DNA of 64,000 nt from Phormidesmis priestleyi ULC007 (lineage in GTDB: Bacteria; Cyanobacteriota; Cyanobacteriia; Leptolyngbyales; Leptolyngbyaceae), in the NCBI RefSeq assembly GCF_001895925.1, contig NZ_MPPI01000003.1:144888-208887 (forward strand). The letters run 5' to 3'. Position 1 is the stretch's first letter; every line of letters begins with the position of its first letter. The notes below the pieces were generated by a model. That model searched no databases and was not told where the DNA came from. It saw only the letters and a list, made by a program, of their open reading frames with translations. Both the position numbers and the translations under genes were made by a program. This document shows, piece after piece, positions 46,013 to 54,761 of the stretch.

Positions 46013-46285
46013 ATGTCGTCCCCCGCGATTCATACCGTCGTCAAAATGCTGGGGTCTCTCCCCGCTGAGATTCAAGAGCGAGTTGCAGAGCATATTCGTG
46101 AGTATGTTAGCGATTTGCAAGACGAAGCACGTTGGGACGAATCCTTTCGGAAAACACAGGATAATTTTGTCGCTGCTGCCCGTCACGCAAAACAGGAAAT
46201 TGCTGAGGGACAGGCAAGCGCGATGGATTATGAGCAGCGGTTCTGGATTGGAAGTCATGATAAGTACGAAAAGTTTTCTTCGTGA
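46013..46285 (+). CDS. Antitoxin-like protein with probable lost toxin
   Basis: A 90-residue protein: MSSPAIHTVVKMLGSLPAEIQ, EHIREYVSDLQDEARWDESF and AARHAKQEIAEGQA resemble a group of cyanobacterial antitoxin-like proteins in which LPxxxQxxVxEHxREYxxDL is conserved. In relatives the protein ends shortly after the MDxE-like stretch; here it runs on into QRFWIGSHDKYEKFSS. In the alternate frame MISTKSFLRELL begins near 46250 and stops soon, and might be the remains of a RelE/ParE-type toxin start. This is inference. Confidence 0.5.
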   Translation: MSSPAIHTVVKMLGSLPAEIQERVAEHIREYVSDLQDEARWDESFRKTQDNFVAAARHAKQEIAEGQASAMDYEQRFWIGSHDKYEKFSS

Positions 46286-46412
46286 GTTGTTGATAGCCTA
46301 ATCATTCCATTGCACCGATCGGATGGAGTTACAAATAAGATGCGATCGCCCTGAGGATGTCTCTGTCTTTGACGAGATATATTTGGGATATAGAGTAATC
46401 GGGCATGACTAT

Positions 46413-46625
46413 ATGGAAGACACTCTGACCATCACGCTGACTCCAGAACTCAAGGCAACTCTTGACAATCTCACCCATACTGAGGGCATTTCCCCAGAGA
46501 CACTTGTTCAAAAAGCCGTTGAAGACTATCTGTTCATTCGTCAATTTCGAGCATTGCGTTCCCAACTGATGCAAAAGGCGCAGACTAACTATACAGATGA
46601 CGATATTTTCGAGATGGTTTCATGA
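46413..46625 (+). CDS. CopG/RHH-like antitoxin
   Basis: A 70-residue protein from ATG 46413. The frame extends upstream to 46323, but those 30 residues show no family resemblance. TLTITLTPELKATLDNLTHTE followed by SPETLVQKAVEDYLFIRQF is a ribbon-helix-helix pattern. The stop overlaps the ATG of the PIN toxin (ATGA at 46622-46625), the standard order for antitoxin-toxin pairs. Confidence 0.75.
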   Translation: MEDTLTITLTPELKATLDNLTHTEGISPETLVQKAVEDYLFIRQFRALRSQLMQKAQTNYTDDDIFEMVS

Positions 46626-47038
46626 ATTTGGTGCTGGATACCAATGTCCCCATCGCTGCTTTCCTCGCCAAAGGGTTTTGCCACACTCTGGTGGAACAAT
46701 GTCTGCGTGTGCATTTTGTGATCACTTCAGAGTTTATTCTTAACGAATTGAGAGAAAAACTAATAGAGAAATTCAAGTTCTCTAATGAAGATGCTGCTGC
46801 CGTTGAAGCTCTCTTACGATCTAGGATGCAGATTGTTGACCCTACGACGTTAAAAAGTAACGTGTGTCGAGATCCTGACGATGACATGATTCTGGCGACA
46901 GCCCTTACAGGCGAAGCTGTTTGTATTATTACAGGCGATAAAGATTTGCTGACTCTGAAAAAGTTTGGCGCGATCGATATTCTGTCCCCTTCAGAATTTG
47001 AGGCTTATGAAGAGTTGTCTGGTGCTGACTTGGAGTGA
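46622..47038 (+). CDS. PIN-domain toxin (putative toxin of PIN family)
   Basis: A 138-residue protein. PIN acidic residues are visible: Asp6 in NLVLDTNVPIAAF, Glu in FILNELREKL, RDPDDDMILATAL and ITGDKDLL. This fits the TIGR00305-type PIN toxin family, which cleaves RNA and is held in check by the upstream RHH protein. The two genes overlap by 4 bases. Confidence 0.85.
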   Translation: MNLVLDTNVPIAAFLAKGFCHTLVEQCLRVHFVITSEFILNELREKLIEKFKFSNEDAAAVEALLRSRMQIVDPTTLKSNVCRDPDDDMILATALTGEAVCIITGDKDLLTLKKFGAIDILSPSEFEAYEELSGADLE

Positions 47039-47119
47039 TCATTTCTCGTTAGCTCGTGAGATTCGATCGCCAAAGTCAACTTTAAGATGTGGATGCTGGA
47101 TCTGTCGAATCGAAACCAA

Positions 47120-47584
47120 TCACCATCGGTTAAAGGGATGGGTGACTAGATTGGAATTGTAGTATCGCGAATCGTGAGAAACGTCTTCCCCGATCCAGTC
47201 AGGTAGCTCGATCGCTTGGTCAGCATTCTCTAGCTCAACTTCTGCGATCACTAGCCCCTGATTTTCGCCTAAAAATTCGTCAACTTCCCAGGTCAGCCCG
47301 TTTAACTCAATCTTGTGGCGATATTTCTCAATCAAAGGCGACACGCAGAGAACGTTTAAGATCTCGTTCGCATCCTCTAGCGGAATTGGGTATTCAAACT
47401 CCGATCGGGCAGTTCCCTGAGTGGCTCCTTTGAGGGTAATAAAGGCTCGATCTCCTGCAACTCTGACGCGCACCGTTCGTTCTGGCTGAGTGGAAATGTA
47501 GCCCTGACGATAGAGCACTCCGGGGGCAAGATCGTGCCAAGAATCGTGGGTAACTAAAAACTTGCGTTCGATTTCAACGCCCAT
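47120..47584 (-). CDS. CYTH domain protein (triphosphate tunnel metalloenzyme-like)
   Basis: A 154-residue protein with the CYTH signature MGVEIERKFLV and further charged tunnel residues (RTVRVRVAGDRAFITLKG, LIEKYRHKI, EVDEFLGENQGLVIAEVELE). Members hydrolyse triphosphates such as tripolyphosphate or thiamine triphosphate. The pfkB-type gene upstream on the same strand ends 2 bases before its ATG, so they are co-transcribed. Confidence 0.9.
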   Translation of the reverse strand: MGVEIERKFLVTHDSWHDLAPGVLYRQGYISTQPERTVRVRVAGDRAFITLKGATQGTARSEFEYPIPLEDANEILNVLCVSPLIEKYRHKIELNGLTWEVDEFLGENQGLVIAEVELENADQAIELPDWIGEDVSHDSRYYNSNLVTHPFNRW

Positions 47585-47586
47585 GT

Positions 47587-48573
47587 TTAGCCTCCTTGCT
47601 GCTGCAAATACAGAAAAGCATCCACTTCGGCGGCGGTGGGTTGGGCATCGATCGCGCCGAGTCTCGTCGTCGTCAACGCTCCCGCAGCACTGGCATAGCT
47701 GGCAACCTTTTTAGCCAGGTTAGGGTTCGCCAATTCTTGAATGCCATGCTGACAGAGTTGATGGACAAATCCTGCTACAAAGCTGTCTCCAGCCCCGGTC
47801 GTGTCTTCAACCTCGACGTTAAAGGCAGGCACTTTCCCTTCGTTTTCTCCTAAACAGTAAGCGCAACCCTTTTCACCTGCCGTCACTAAGACTCCTTCTA
47901 AGGTGCCAAGGCGATGAGCGATCGCGCCGGGGTCAGTGGTGCCAAACAGCCAATCGGCTTCTTCTTCTGCCAGTTTAAGAAAATCGACTCGTTTGATCAG
48001 GTCATGAATCATGGGCGAAGCCGCTTGAGAATCTGCCCAAAACACAGGTCGCCAGTTGACATCGAGTACGATTTTGACGAAAAACTGTTCACACAGTTCG
48101 AGGGCACGAGCGATCGCGGCTCGACTGTCCAAGTAGGCAAGTTCGAGCGTGCCCAATACCAAAAAATCGGCTGACTCAAACAGCGCTGGAGTTAGCTGCG
48201 CTGCTTGTAGATGCGTATCGGCAAACTCCGATGAGGGGCGCTTGCCGCCAAATGCCACAAAGCTCCGATCGCCCGACTCTGATCGCAACACCATCACTGT
48301 GCGCGTCGGAGCCGTCGGATGAGATTGAATGCCTGTCGTGTCAACCCCGATCGTTTGCAGCAACTCGACGAGCGATCGTCCAGGGTCGTCTTGCCCGACG
48401 CAGCCCACAAATGCTGACGGGGTGCCAAGCTTTGTCAAAGCACACGCCACATTTGCGGGGGCACCACCAGGGTAGGATGTCCACGACTCGACCGTTTCGA
48501 GCGATCGACCCGGCTGATCGGCGATGCAGTCAAATAAGATTTCGCCCAGACAAATAACACGAGGATGAGTCAC
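47587..48573 (-). CDS. PfkB-family carbohydrate kinase (fructokinase-like)
   Basis: A 328-residue sugar kinase. VICLGEILFDCIADQPG opens the ribokinase fold, YPGGAPANVACALTKLG is the substrate-binding motif and DTTGAGDSFVAGFVHQL the catalytic motif with the general-base Asp. The pattern GEILFD and GGAPAN is typical of fructokinases. In this region it joins glucokinase and sugar ABC genes, which fits sugar uptake and phosphorylation. Confidence 0.9.
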   Translation of the reverse strand: MTHPRVICLGEILFDCIADQPGRSLETVESWTSYPGGAPANVACALTKLGTPSAFVGCVGQDDPGRSLVELLQTIGVDTTGIQSHPTAPTRTVMVLRSESGDRSFVAFGGKRPSSEFADTHLQAAQLTPALFESADFLVLGTLELAYLDSRAAIARALELCEQFFVKIVLDVNWRPVFWADSQAASPMIHDLIKRVDFLKLAEEEADWLFGTTDPGAIAHRLGTLEGVLVTAGEKGCAYCLGENEGKVPAFNVEVEDTTGAGDSFVAGFVHQLCQHGIQELANPNLAKKVASYASAAGALTTTRLGAIDAQPTAAEVDAFLYLQQQGG

Positions 48574-48636
48574 AGTAAATTTCCTTGACTTGCCACTGTT
48601 AGTTTATGAGAACCTGCGCCGCGTAAAGTTTAAGAT

Positions 48637-49017
48637 TCAAATCTGCCCGTCTCGACGACCTAATTCATAAATTCCGCAGCCTATACAGGCAAGAATGCCG
48701 ACGCTGATTGCCCAACTTTTACCCAGGCTCACCTCGACTCCATAGCTGCACAAAGCGCCCACTGCCAGAAATGGAATGATGCTGAAAACAGACGCATAGA
48801 AAGCGTTTTGGGCTTCTCTCGCGGGGCGAGTCTTCTCAAATTCTTCCTCTGAGATGTAGAGCGATCGCTCTGCAAAGTTAAACCAGCGGTTGAGTTGCTC
48901 GATCACCCAGTCTCCGATCGGTGAAAACCCCAAATAGAGTGCCAGCGACCACAAGCCAACCCCCGCAATCACAGTGGCATCAATCGGAAATCTGAAGGGC
49001 CCAAGTTCGATCGACAT
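48637..49017 (-). CDS. Hypothetical membrane protein
   Basis: A 126-residue protein with three likely transmembrane helices: VIAGVGLWSLALYLGF near the N-terminus, then FYASVFSIIPFLAVGALCSYG and SWAISVGILACIGCGIYEL. A short charged loop (FAERSLYISEEEFEKTRPAREA) separates the first two. I do not recognise a family. Start ATG 49017. Confidence 0.6.
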   Translation of the reverse strand: MSIELGPFRFPIDATVIAGVGLWSLALYLGFSPIGDWVIEQLNRWFNFAERSLYISEEEFEKTRPAREAQNAFYASVFSIIPFLAVGALCSYGVEVSLGKSWAISVGILACIGCGIYELGRRDGQI

Positions 49018-49144
49018 GAAGGATAAACGTAAAGATACAAACGTAGGGATAGGGCACTGTCGTGTCCGTCAAGATTATTGTCTAGTTATCTTAACCAAAA
49101 GCAACGCCTCACGAAAGCCTAAAGCCGTTCAGAAATGGTCACTC

Positions 49145-49350
49145 TTTGTTAAGGTGACAACCGATCGAGCTTTTCGCTGCGGTTGCAAATCCGAGCTGCC
49201 CCCTAAATCCCCCAAAATTGGGGGACTTTGAACCTAAATTCTGGGCTTGAAGTCCCCCAGAATTGGGGGATTTAGGGGGCTGAAGCGCTGAAGAACGCAG
49301 CGAAAAAACTCGTCGAACTCACGTTTTGTTAAGGTGACAACCGATCGAGC
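49145..49350. repeat. 26-bp direct repeats enclosing an inverted-repeat element at the end of pdxH
   Basis: The 26 bases at 49145-49170 recur exactly at 49325-49350 (180 bases apart); the second copy contains the last six codons and stop of pdxH. Between them, CGAGCTTTTCGCTGCG (49166-49181) and CGCAGCGAAAAAACTCG (49296-49312) are inverted arms around a core palindrome (49198-49280) built of CCCCCTAAATCCCCC and GGGGGATTTAGGGGG. The layout suggests a MITE-like insertion associated with duplication of the pdxH 3' end. Confidence 0.75.
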
Positions 49351-49970
49351 ATCCATTCCCCATTTTGCAACCGATAGCGGAGTCGATCGTGCAAGCGACT
49401 CGATCGCCCCTGCCAAAACTCGATCGCGATCGGCTTGACTCGAAACCCTCCCCAGTGTGGCGGACGGGGGATGTCTTGATTTTCGTACTGTGCCTTTAAT
49501 TCTTCTAAGCGTTGTTCTAAAACATCGCGATTTGGAATCACCTGACTTTGCTCGGATGTCCAGGCACCGAGACGACTTGCGATCGGGCGACTATAAAAAT
49601 AAGCATCGGATTCTTCGGCAGAAATTTTCTCGACACTGCCCACAATGCGGATTTGTCGCTCTAACTCTGTCCACAAAAACACGAGGGCAGCGTGAGGATT
49701 ATCGAGCAGTTCTTGAGCTTTGTGGCTGTTGTAATTGGTGTAAAAAACAAACCCACGATCGTCAAAGCCTTTCAATAAGACAATCCTGGCAGACGGAATC
49801 CCTTCTTTGGTAGCAGTGGCAACGGTCATAGCATTAGGTTCGGGAAGCTCTGCCTCGACTGCCTGATCAAACCAGCGCTGAAACTGCACAAACGGATTTG
49901 GGTCAACCTCCGTTTCGTTGAGTTCTTCTAGGGTGTAGTCTTTTCTTAAGTCAGCGATCGGTGAATTCAT
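49329..49970 (-). CDS. pdxH: Pyridoxamine 5'-phosphate oxidase
   Basis: About 213 residues from ATG 49970 (TTG 49985 would add five). The FMN-dependent oxidase makes pyridoxal phosphate from PNP or PMP. DLRKDYTLEEL at the N-terminus, GIPSARIVLLKGFDDRGFVFY, TNYNSHKAQEL, and the C-terminal PPHWGGFRVKPIAIEFWQGR and LHDRLRYRL are all standard. The last codons lie in a 26-bp repeat that occurs again downstream, so the 3' end has been rearranged without damaging the protein. Confidence 0.95.
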   Translation of the reverse strand: MNSPIADLRKDYTLEELNETEVDPNPFVQFQRWFDQAVEAELPEPNAMTVATATKEGIPSARIVLLKGFDDRGFVFYTNYNSHKAQELLDNPHAALVFLWTELERQIRIVGSVEKISAEESDAYFYSRPIASRLGAWTSEQSQVIPNRDVLEQRLEELKAQYENQDIPRPPHWGGFRVKPIAIEFWQGRSSRLHDRLRYRLQNGEWMLDRLSP

Positions 49971-50070
49971 GTCATCTTTGCTCAATCTCTTCTTGATTGT
50001 ATTGGGGTCTGAAGCGCGTTGCAGTCATGTCTGAGGTTCGCTAAATTTCAGTTATTAGAGGAGTCGATTT

Positions 50071-51102
50071 ATGACCATATTGCTGGCGGGAGACATTGGC
50101 GGAACGAAGACGATTTTGCGATTGGTCAAATCAGAAGACTCGTTGCATTCACTCTATGAAGTGCGATATCCCAGTCATGATTTTCCTGATTTGGTGCCGA
50201 TGGTGCAGACCTTTCTGGCGGCTGCCAAGCAGGAATTGGGGCAAACCTTCTCGCCCGAAAAAGCGTGCTTTGCGATCGCTGGGCCTGTGGTTAACAACAC
50301 CTCAAAGGTGACTAACGTTGGTTGGACTTTAGAAGCCGATCGGATGTCGCAAGTGTTGGCGATTCCTAAAATCTCTTTGATTAATGACTTTGAAGCGGTC
50401 GGCTATGGCGTGTTGGGCTTAAGCGAGTCAGATTTGCATGTGCTGCAAGTTGGACATCCTCAAGAAAAAGCCCCGATCGCCGTCTTGGGCGCAGGAACGG
50501 GATTAGGACAAGGATATCTCATCCATACGGGTGCTGACTATCAGGTGTTTGGCTCTGAAGGCGGACACGCGGATTTTGCACCGAGATCGGAGCTAGAGTT
50601 TCAGCTCTCTCGCTATTTGCTTGACAAACACAATATCGATCGCATTTCAGCCGAGCGAGTGGTATCGGGTCAGGGAGTGGTGGCGATTTATCAGTTTTTG
50701 CGCGATCGCCAATTTGCCACTGAGTCTCCTGAAGTGGGTGAAGTCGTCAGAGCGTGGGAATCTCAGGCAGGACGCGAGAAAACTGTTGATCCGGCGGCGG
50801 CGATCGCGAAGGCAGCCTTAGAAAATCGCGATCTCTTATCTGAAAAAACGATGCAAATGTTTGTCGAAGCCTACGGCGCTGAAGCGGGAAATTTAGCGCT
50901 AAAACTTCTCCCTTATGCAGGTTTATATATTGCAGGTGGCATCGCGGCGAAGATTCTGCCACTCATTCAAGAGGGCGGTTTTCTCAGCGCTTTTATTCAC
51001 AAAGGTCGGATGGGTTCGATTCTAGAACGCATTCCGGTTCAGATTGTTCTCAATCCCCACGTTGGGCTAATTGGGGCAGGGCTGTGCGCGGCAAAGCTAT
51101 AG
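50071..51102 (+). CDS. glk: Glucokinase
   Basis: A 343-residue glucokinase of the bacterial Glk type. LLAGDIGGTKTILRL is the phosphate-binding motif, LINDFEAVGYG contains the catalytic Asp, and GAGTGLGQGYL and EGGHADFAPRSELE are family signatures. It phosphorylates glucose, complementing the sugar ABC genes downstream. Start ATG 50071. Convergent with the first sugar-binding protein gene. Confidence 0.95.
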   Translation: MTILLAGDIGGTKTILRLVKSEDSLHSLYEVRYPSHDFPDLVPMVQTFLAAAKQELGQTFSPEKACFAIAGPVVNNTSKVTNVGWTLEADRMSQVLAIPKISLINDFEAVGYGVLGLSESDLHVLQVGHPQEKAPIAVLGAGTGLGQGYLIHTGADYQVFGSEGGHADFAPRSELEFQLSRYLLDKHNIDRISAERVVSGQGVVAIYQFLRDRQFATESPEVGEVVRAWESQAGREKTVDPAAAIAKAALENRDLLSEKTMQMFVEAYGAEAGNLALKLLPYAGLYIAGGIAAKILPLIQEGGFLSAFIHKGRMGSILERIPVQIVLNPHVGLIGAGLCAAKL

Positions 51103-51126
51103 CAGAGTTTGTTAGGCGGAGCCACT

Positions 51127-52446
51127 CTATTTGAAAATCAAATCTAGCCGTCGCTGTGAGGCGTTAAGCGCTTCTGCTGGAGAGTTTCGACCTAATAGAG
51201 TGGCTTCGATCGCGCGTCCCAAATTGTCTGAGATGCGATTATAGCCGGGAAAAATGGGGCGCGATCGTCCATATTTTGCCTGTTGCAAAAACACATCAAC
51301 GGCAGGCTGTTGAGCTTTGAACTTCAGATAGTCTGGATTTTCACGAGATTTGAGATTGATGGGTAAATAGCCCGTTCCGATCGCCCATTCGGTTTGGAAT
51401 TCGTCACTTATCACATATTCTGCAAACGTAAATGCAGCTCGTTCTCGCGCTGGAGTCGATTTAAACAAAAACAGATTTTCGCCGCCGATCGCCGTTGCGG
51501 GTCGTGCCCCGATCGGAATCGGCAACACTCCAAAATCAACGTTCGTCGATTGCAATTGTCCTAACGTCCACGGGCCGGAGATCTGCATTGCCACCTTTCC
51601 GGCAATAAAGCCGTCTAATTCATACCCGCGTTCTGGCTGCGAGAGAATTGCCGAACCATCTTGAATTAAATTTTGCCAGAGTTGAAGAGCGGCGATCGCG
51701 CCCTCGTTAACAATGTTTAACGCCTCGGTTCCCGCATTGGGTTGTCCAATCAATTCGCCGCCCCCGCTCCACATAAACGGCAGCCACGTAAACACACTCC
51801 ATTCTCCTTTGCCGAGCGGAAGCACAATTCCGTGAGTGTCCACACGCCCGTCTCCGTCCGTGTCACGAGTCAGGCGCTTTGCCACTTGCCGAAAGTCTTC
51901 CCAGGTTTTAGGTAGTTCAGTGATTCCAGCCGCTTTAAACAGACTGGGACGATAGAAAATTCCGACATTATTGGTGCTGAAGGGAATTGACCAGACGTGT
52001 CCCTCAAAAGTCATTGTGTCAAAAAGGGCGCGATCGAGTTGAGGTTTCAACGGCGAAGCGGATAGAAAATCGTCTAGCGATCGGAGAGCATCCAATTCGA
52101 CGAGTTGCCCGGTCAACATGGGCGCAAACCACAGCATATCAGGGGCGGCGTTGCCCACCACGGCTGAGAGAATTTTAGGCATCTGCTGATCGCCCTGCCC
52201 CACATAAAGCGACTCAACCTGAATGTCTGGGTGCTGCTGGTTAAATTTATCGACCAGTTTTTGCAGAACGTCTCGGTTAGGTGGCGGGTTGACTCCTTGC
52301 CAGAGCGTTAACTGAGTCACATTGGACGATCGGGCTTGTGGTTGACACCCAATCAGCAAAAGGCTGAGACACAGCGCGATCAACCCAGACAGGCGTTGCC
52401 GAAAATTTTGCTTCCTTAAAAACCCTTCTAATCGTTGCAAAATCAT
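51127..52446 (-). CDS. Sugar ABC transporter substrate-binding lipoprotein 1
   Basis: A 439-residue protein with a lipoprotein signal (LSGLIALCLSLLLIGCQPQ, lipobox LIGC) followed by an extracellular solute-binding family 1 fold: LWQGVNPPPNRDVLQKL, NAAPDMLWFAPM, IPFSTNNVGIFYRPSLF and KVAMQISGPW. It is divergent from a second binding-protein gene and two permease genes, 147 bases between starts, so both may serve the same or alternative sugars. Ligand unknown. Confidence 0.9.
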   Translation of the reverse strand: MILQRLEGFLRKQNFRQRLSGLIALCLSLLLIGCQPQARSSNVTQLTLWQGVNPPPNRDVLQKLVDKFNQQHPDIQVESLYVGQGDQQMPKILSAVVGNAAPDMLWFAPMLTGQLVELDALRSLDDFLSASPLKPQLDRALFDTMTFEGHVWSIPFSTNNVGIFYRPSLFKAAGITELPKTWEDFRQVAKRLTRDTDGDGRVDTHGIVLPLGKGEWSVFTWLPFMWSGGGELIGQPNAGTEALNIVNEGAIAALQLWQNLIQDGSAILSQPERGYELDGFIAGKVAMQISGPWTLGQLQSTNVDFGVLPIPIGARPATAIGGENLFLFKSTPARERAAFTFAEYVISDEFQTEWAIGTGYLPINLKSRENPDYLKFKAQQPAVDVFLQQAKYGRSRPIFPGYNRISDNLGRAIEATLLGRNSPAEALNASQRRLDLIFK

Positions 52447-52593
52447 TTAGCGTTGCTCCGTCGTCTTTGCGATTCTGGAAGTCATTATCTCAACTTGAAA
52501 CACTTTTGTTCTAAAGTCTGTCTTATGGGAGTCAGGTTCAGATCTATCAGCCTTGATAATGCTCATTAGACACAATTTTTTAAAGATTTCTAT

Positions 52594-53844
52594 ATGAAAA
52601 AGCTGCTTTCCAGTTTGGCATTTTCAGCTTTACTTTTGTTAACAACTGCGTGTCGTTCTCGTGATCAAAATGAGGGAACGATCGAGATTACGCTCAGTGG
52701 TTGGCAGAGTAACCCGATCGAGTCTCAACTTCTAGAAAAAGTGATTGACCAATTTGAAGCTAAATATCCAAATATTAAGGTTAAGCATGAAGTGATTAAC
52801 AGCCAATATATGGATGTGATCAAAACTCGCTTAATCGGAGATGTTGCCCCTGATGTGTTTTATTTAGATGCATTTGAGGCTCCTTTATTGATGAAATTTG
52901 AAGTACTGGAACCTCTCAATTCATATATTAAGCCTGAGTTTAATATATCTGATTTTGAGCCAACATTAATCAATGCCTTTAAGCGTAATGAAAAAATCTA
53001 TGGCATTCCAAAAGATTTCTCTACGCTGGCTCTTTTCTATGACCAAACAGCATTCGCCAAAGCAGATATTAAGCAGCCTCCTAAAACCTGGAATGAGTTA
53101 ATTCAATATTCAAAAAAACTGACGCGATCTGAGCCTGACGGAAAACCAAACCGATATGGATTTGGAATTACCCCAGAGTTGCCTCGGCAGCAGTTTATCA
53201 TTCAGGCATTTGGCGGAAAATTGGTCGATCGCAATAATTATGCAGCCTTCGCCACGCCAGAAAGTTTAAAGGGTTTACAACTCGTGATTGAGCAATATCG
53301 GCGCGATCGCTCATCGGCTCAACCGTCAGATGTGGGGGCAAGCTCAGGTGACGATATGCTGGGGCAAGGCAGAGTGGCGATGCTACTTTCAGGGGCGTGG
53401 AGCATTCCTTACTTCAAAGAAACGTTCCCAAATCTGAAGTTTGCCACCGCAGAAGTGCCGACGATTAATGGGCGAAAAGGCACGATGGCTTATACCGTTG
53501 CTTATGTGATGAATCGTAAATCAACCCATAAAGAAGCTGCCTGGAAACTGATCGAATATTTAACCAGTGAAGCGGTGATGAAAACATCAGGAAATCAAGG
53601 ATTTGCTTTACCGTCTCGGCGATCGGTTTTAGCAGAATTGCAGTCCGATCGCACCTCTCTTTATGCTCCATTAATTGCCGGAGCAAAGTATGCAACTACC
53701 TGGCAAGCCGGAGAGACACTCCCCACAATTTTGACAAACTTTGATAATCAATTTGTGAGCGCTTTAATCGGTCAGCAATCGCTTAAAGATGCAATGCAAA
53801 AAGCTCAAGACACTGCAAATCGAGAAATTTATTTATCCAATTAG
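52594..53844 (+). CDS. Sugar ABC transporter substrate-binding lipoprotein 2
   Basis: A 416-residue protein with signal peptide and lipobox (LLLLTTACRSRD) and a family 1 solute-binding fold: ITLSGWQSNPIESQLLEKVI, GDVAPDVFYLDAFEAPLL, IPKDFSTLALFYDQTAF and GRVAMLLSGAWSI. It is followed by the two permeases within 5 and 9 bases, so it is the cognate binding protein of this importer. Confidence 0.92.
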   Translation: MKKLLSSLAFSALLLLTTACRSRDQNEGTIEITLSGWQSNPIESQLLEKVIDQFEAKYPNIKVKHEVINSQYMDVIKTRLIGDVAPDVFYLDAFEAPLLMKFEVLEPLNSYIKPEFNISDFEPTLINAFKRNEKIYGIPKDFSTLALFYDQTAFAKADIKQPPKTWNELIQYSKKLTRSEPDGKPNRYGFGITPELPRQQFIIQAFGGKLVDRNNYAAFATPESLKGLQLVIEQYRRDRSSAQPSDVGASSGDDMLGQGRVAMLLSGAWSIPYFKETFPNLKFATAEVPTINGRKGTMAYTVAYVMNRKSTHKEAAWKLIEYLTSEAVMKTSGNQGFALPSRRSVLAELQSDRTSLYAPLIAGAKYATTWQAGETLPTILTNFDNQFVSALIGQQSLKDAMQKAQDTANREIYLSN

Positions 53845-53849
53845 TCGAT

Positions 53850-54752
53850 ATGCTGAATAAAACGCTTTGGAATAAACGAAGTACACGAGAAACGCTGTCG
53901 GGTTATCTATTTATGACTCCGGCGATCGTCGTTCTAGGAATCTTTTTGATTATTCCTGTTATTTTTACGATCGTGCTTGCTTTCTACCGAGTTCAGCTTT
54001 TGGGTGAAATCAGCTTTCGATTCGCGGGGTTCAAAAACTTTGTGCGGATGGGATCTGATGAACGAGTTTGGATTGCGCTGCAAAACACCGTTGAATATGT
54101 CGCGATCGTAGTCCCCATTCAAACGATTTTAGCGATTGTTTTAGCACTCATTCTTAACACTCAAATCAAAGGAAAAAGCTGGTTTCGAGTCGCGTTTTTT
54201 CTCCCTACCGTCACATCATCAGCCGTTCTGACATTGATCTTTATGTGGATCTACAATACAAACGGTTTGCTCAATAGTTTCCTGAGTTTTTTAAGACTTC
54301 CTACTTACAATTGGTTGGGCGATCCAGATGTTGCGCTCAAAGGCATCATGCTAATGAATATTTGGGCAACCGCTCCGCTTTTTATGGTGATTTATTTAGC
54401 AGCCTTGCAGGATATTCCAGAGAGTTTATATGAGGCAGCCTCGATCGATGGAGCAACCCCGTGGGAGAAATTTTGGTGTATTACGCTCCCATTTCTTAAA
54501 CCCGTGACATTCTTTGTGATCGTGATGGGAATCATTGGTACTTTTCAGTTATTTGATCAGTCCTATATTTTCTCAGGCGGATCAGGAGGCCCTAATAACG
54601 CAACCCTGACAATCGTGCTTCTGATCTATCAATATGCCTTCAAAAATCTTGATATGGGATACGCTCTAGCCTTAACTCTAATGTTGGCACTCGTGATTAT
54701 GACCGTGACGCTAATTCAACGCAGTTTGTTTAAAGAAGAATCATTTGATTAA
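53850..54752 (+). CDS. Sugar ABC transporter permease (MalF-like)
   Basis: A 300-residue inner-membrane protein with six helices. The EAA loop YEAASIDGATPWEKFWCITLPFLKP, which docks the ATPase, is present. MalF-like position: it directly follows the binding protein gene and precedes the second permease by 9 bases. Start ATG 53850. Confidence 0.94.
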   Translation: MLNKTLWNKRSTRETLSGYLFMTPAIVVLGIFLIIPVIFTIVLAFYRVQLLGEISFRFAGFKNFVRMGSDERVWIALQNTVEYVAIVVPIQTILAIVLALILNTQIKGKSWFRVAFFLPTVTSSAVLTLIFMWIYNTNGLLNSFLSFLRLPTYNWLGDPDVALKGIMLMNIWATAPLFMVIYLAALQDIPESLYEAASIDGATPWEKFWCITLPFLKPVTFFVIVMGIIGTFQLFDQSYIFSGGSGGPNNATLTIVLLIYQYAFKNLDMGYALALTLMLALVIMTVTLIQRSLFKEESFD

Positions 54753-54761
54753 AGGTGAAAC

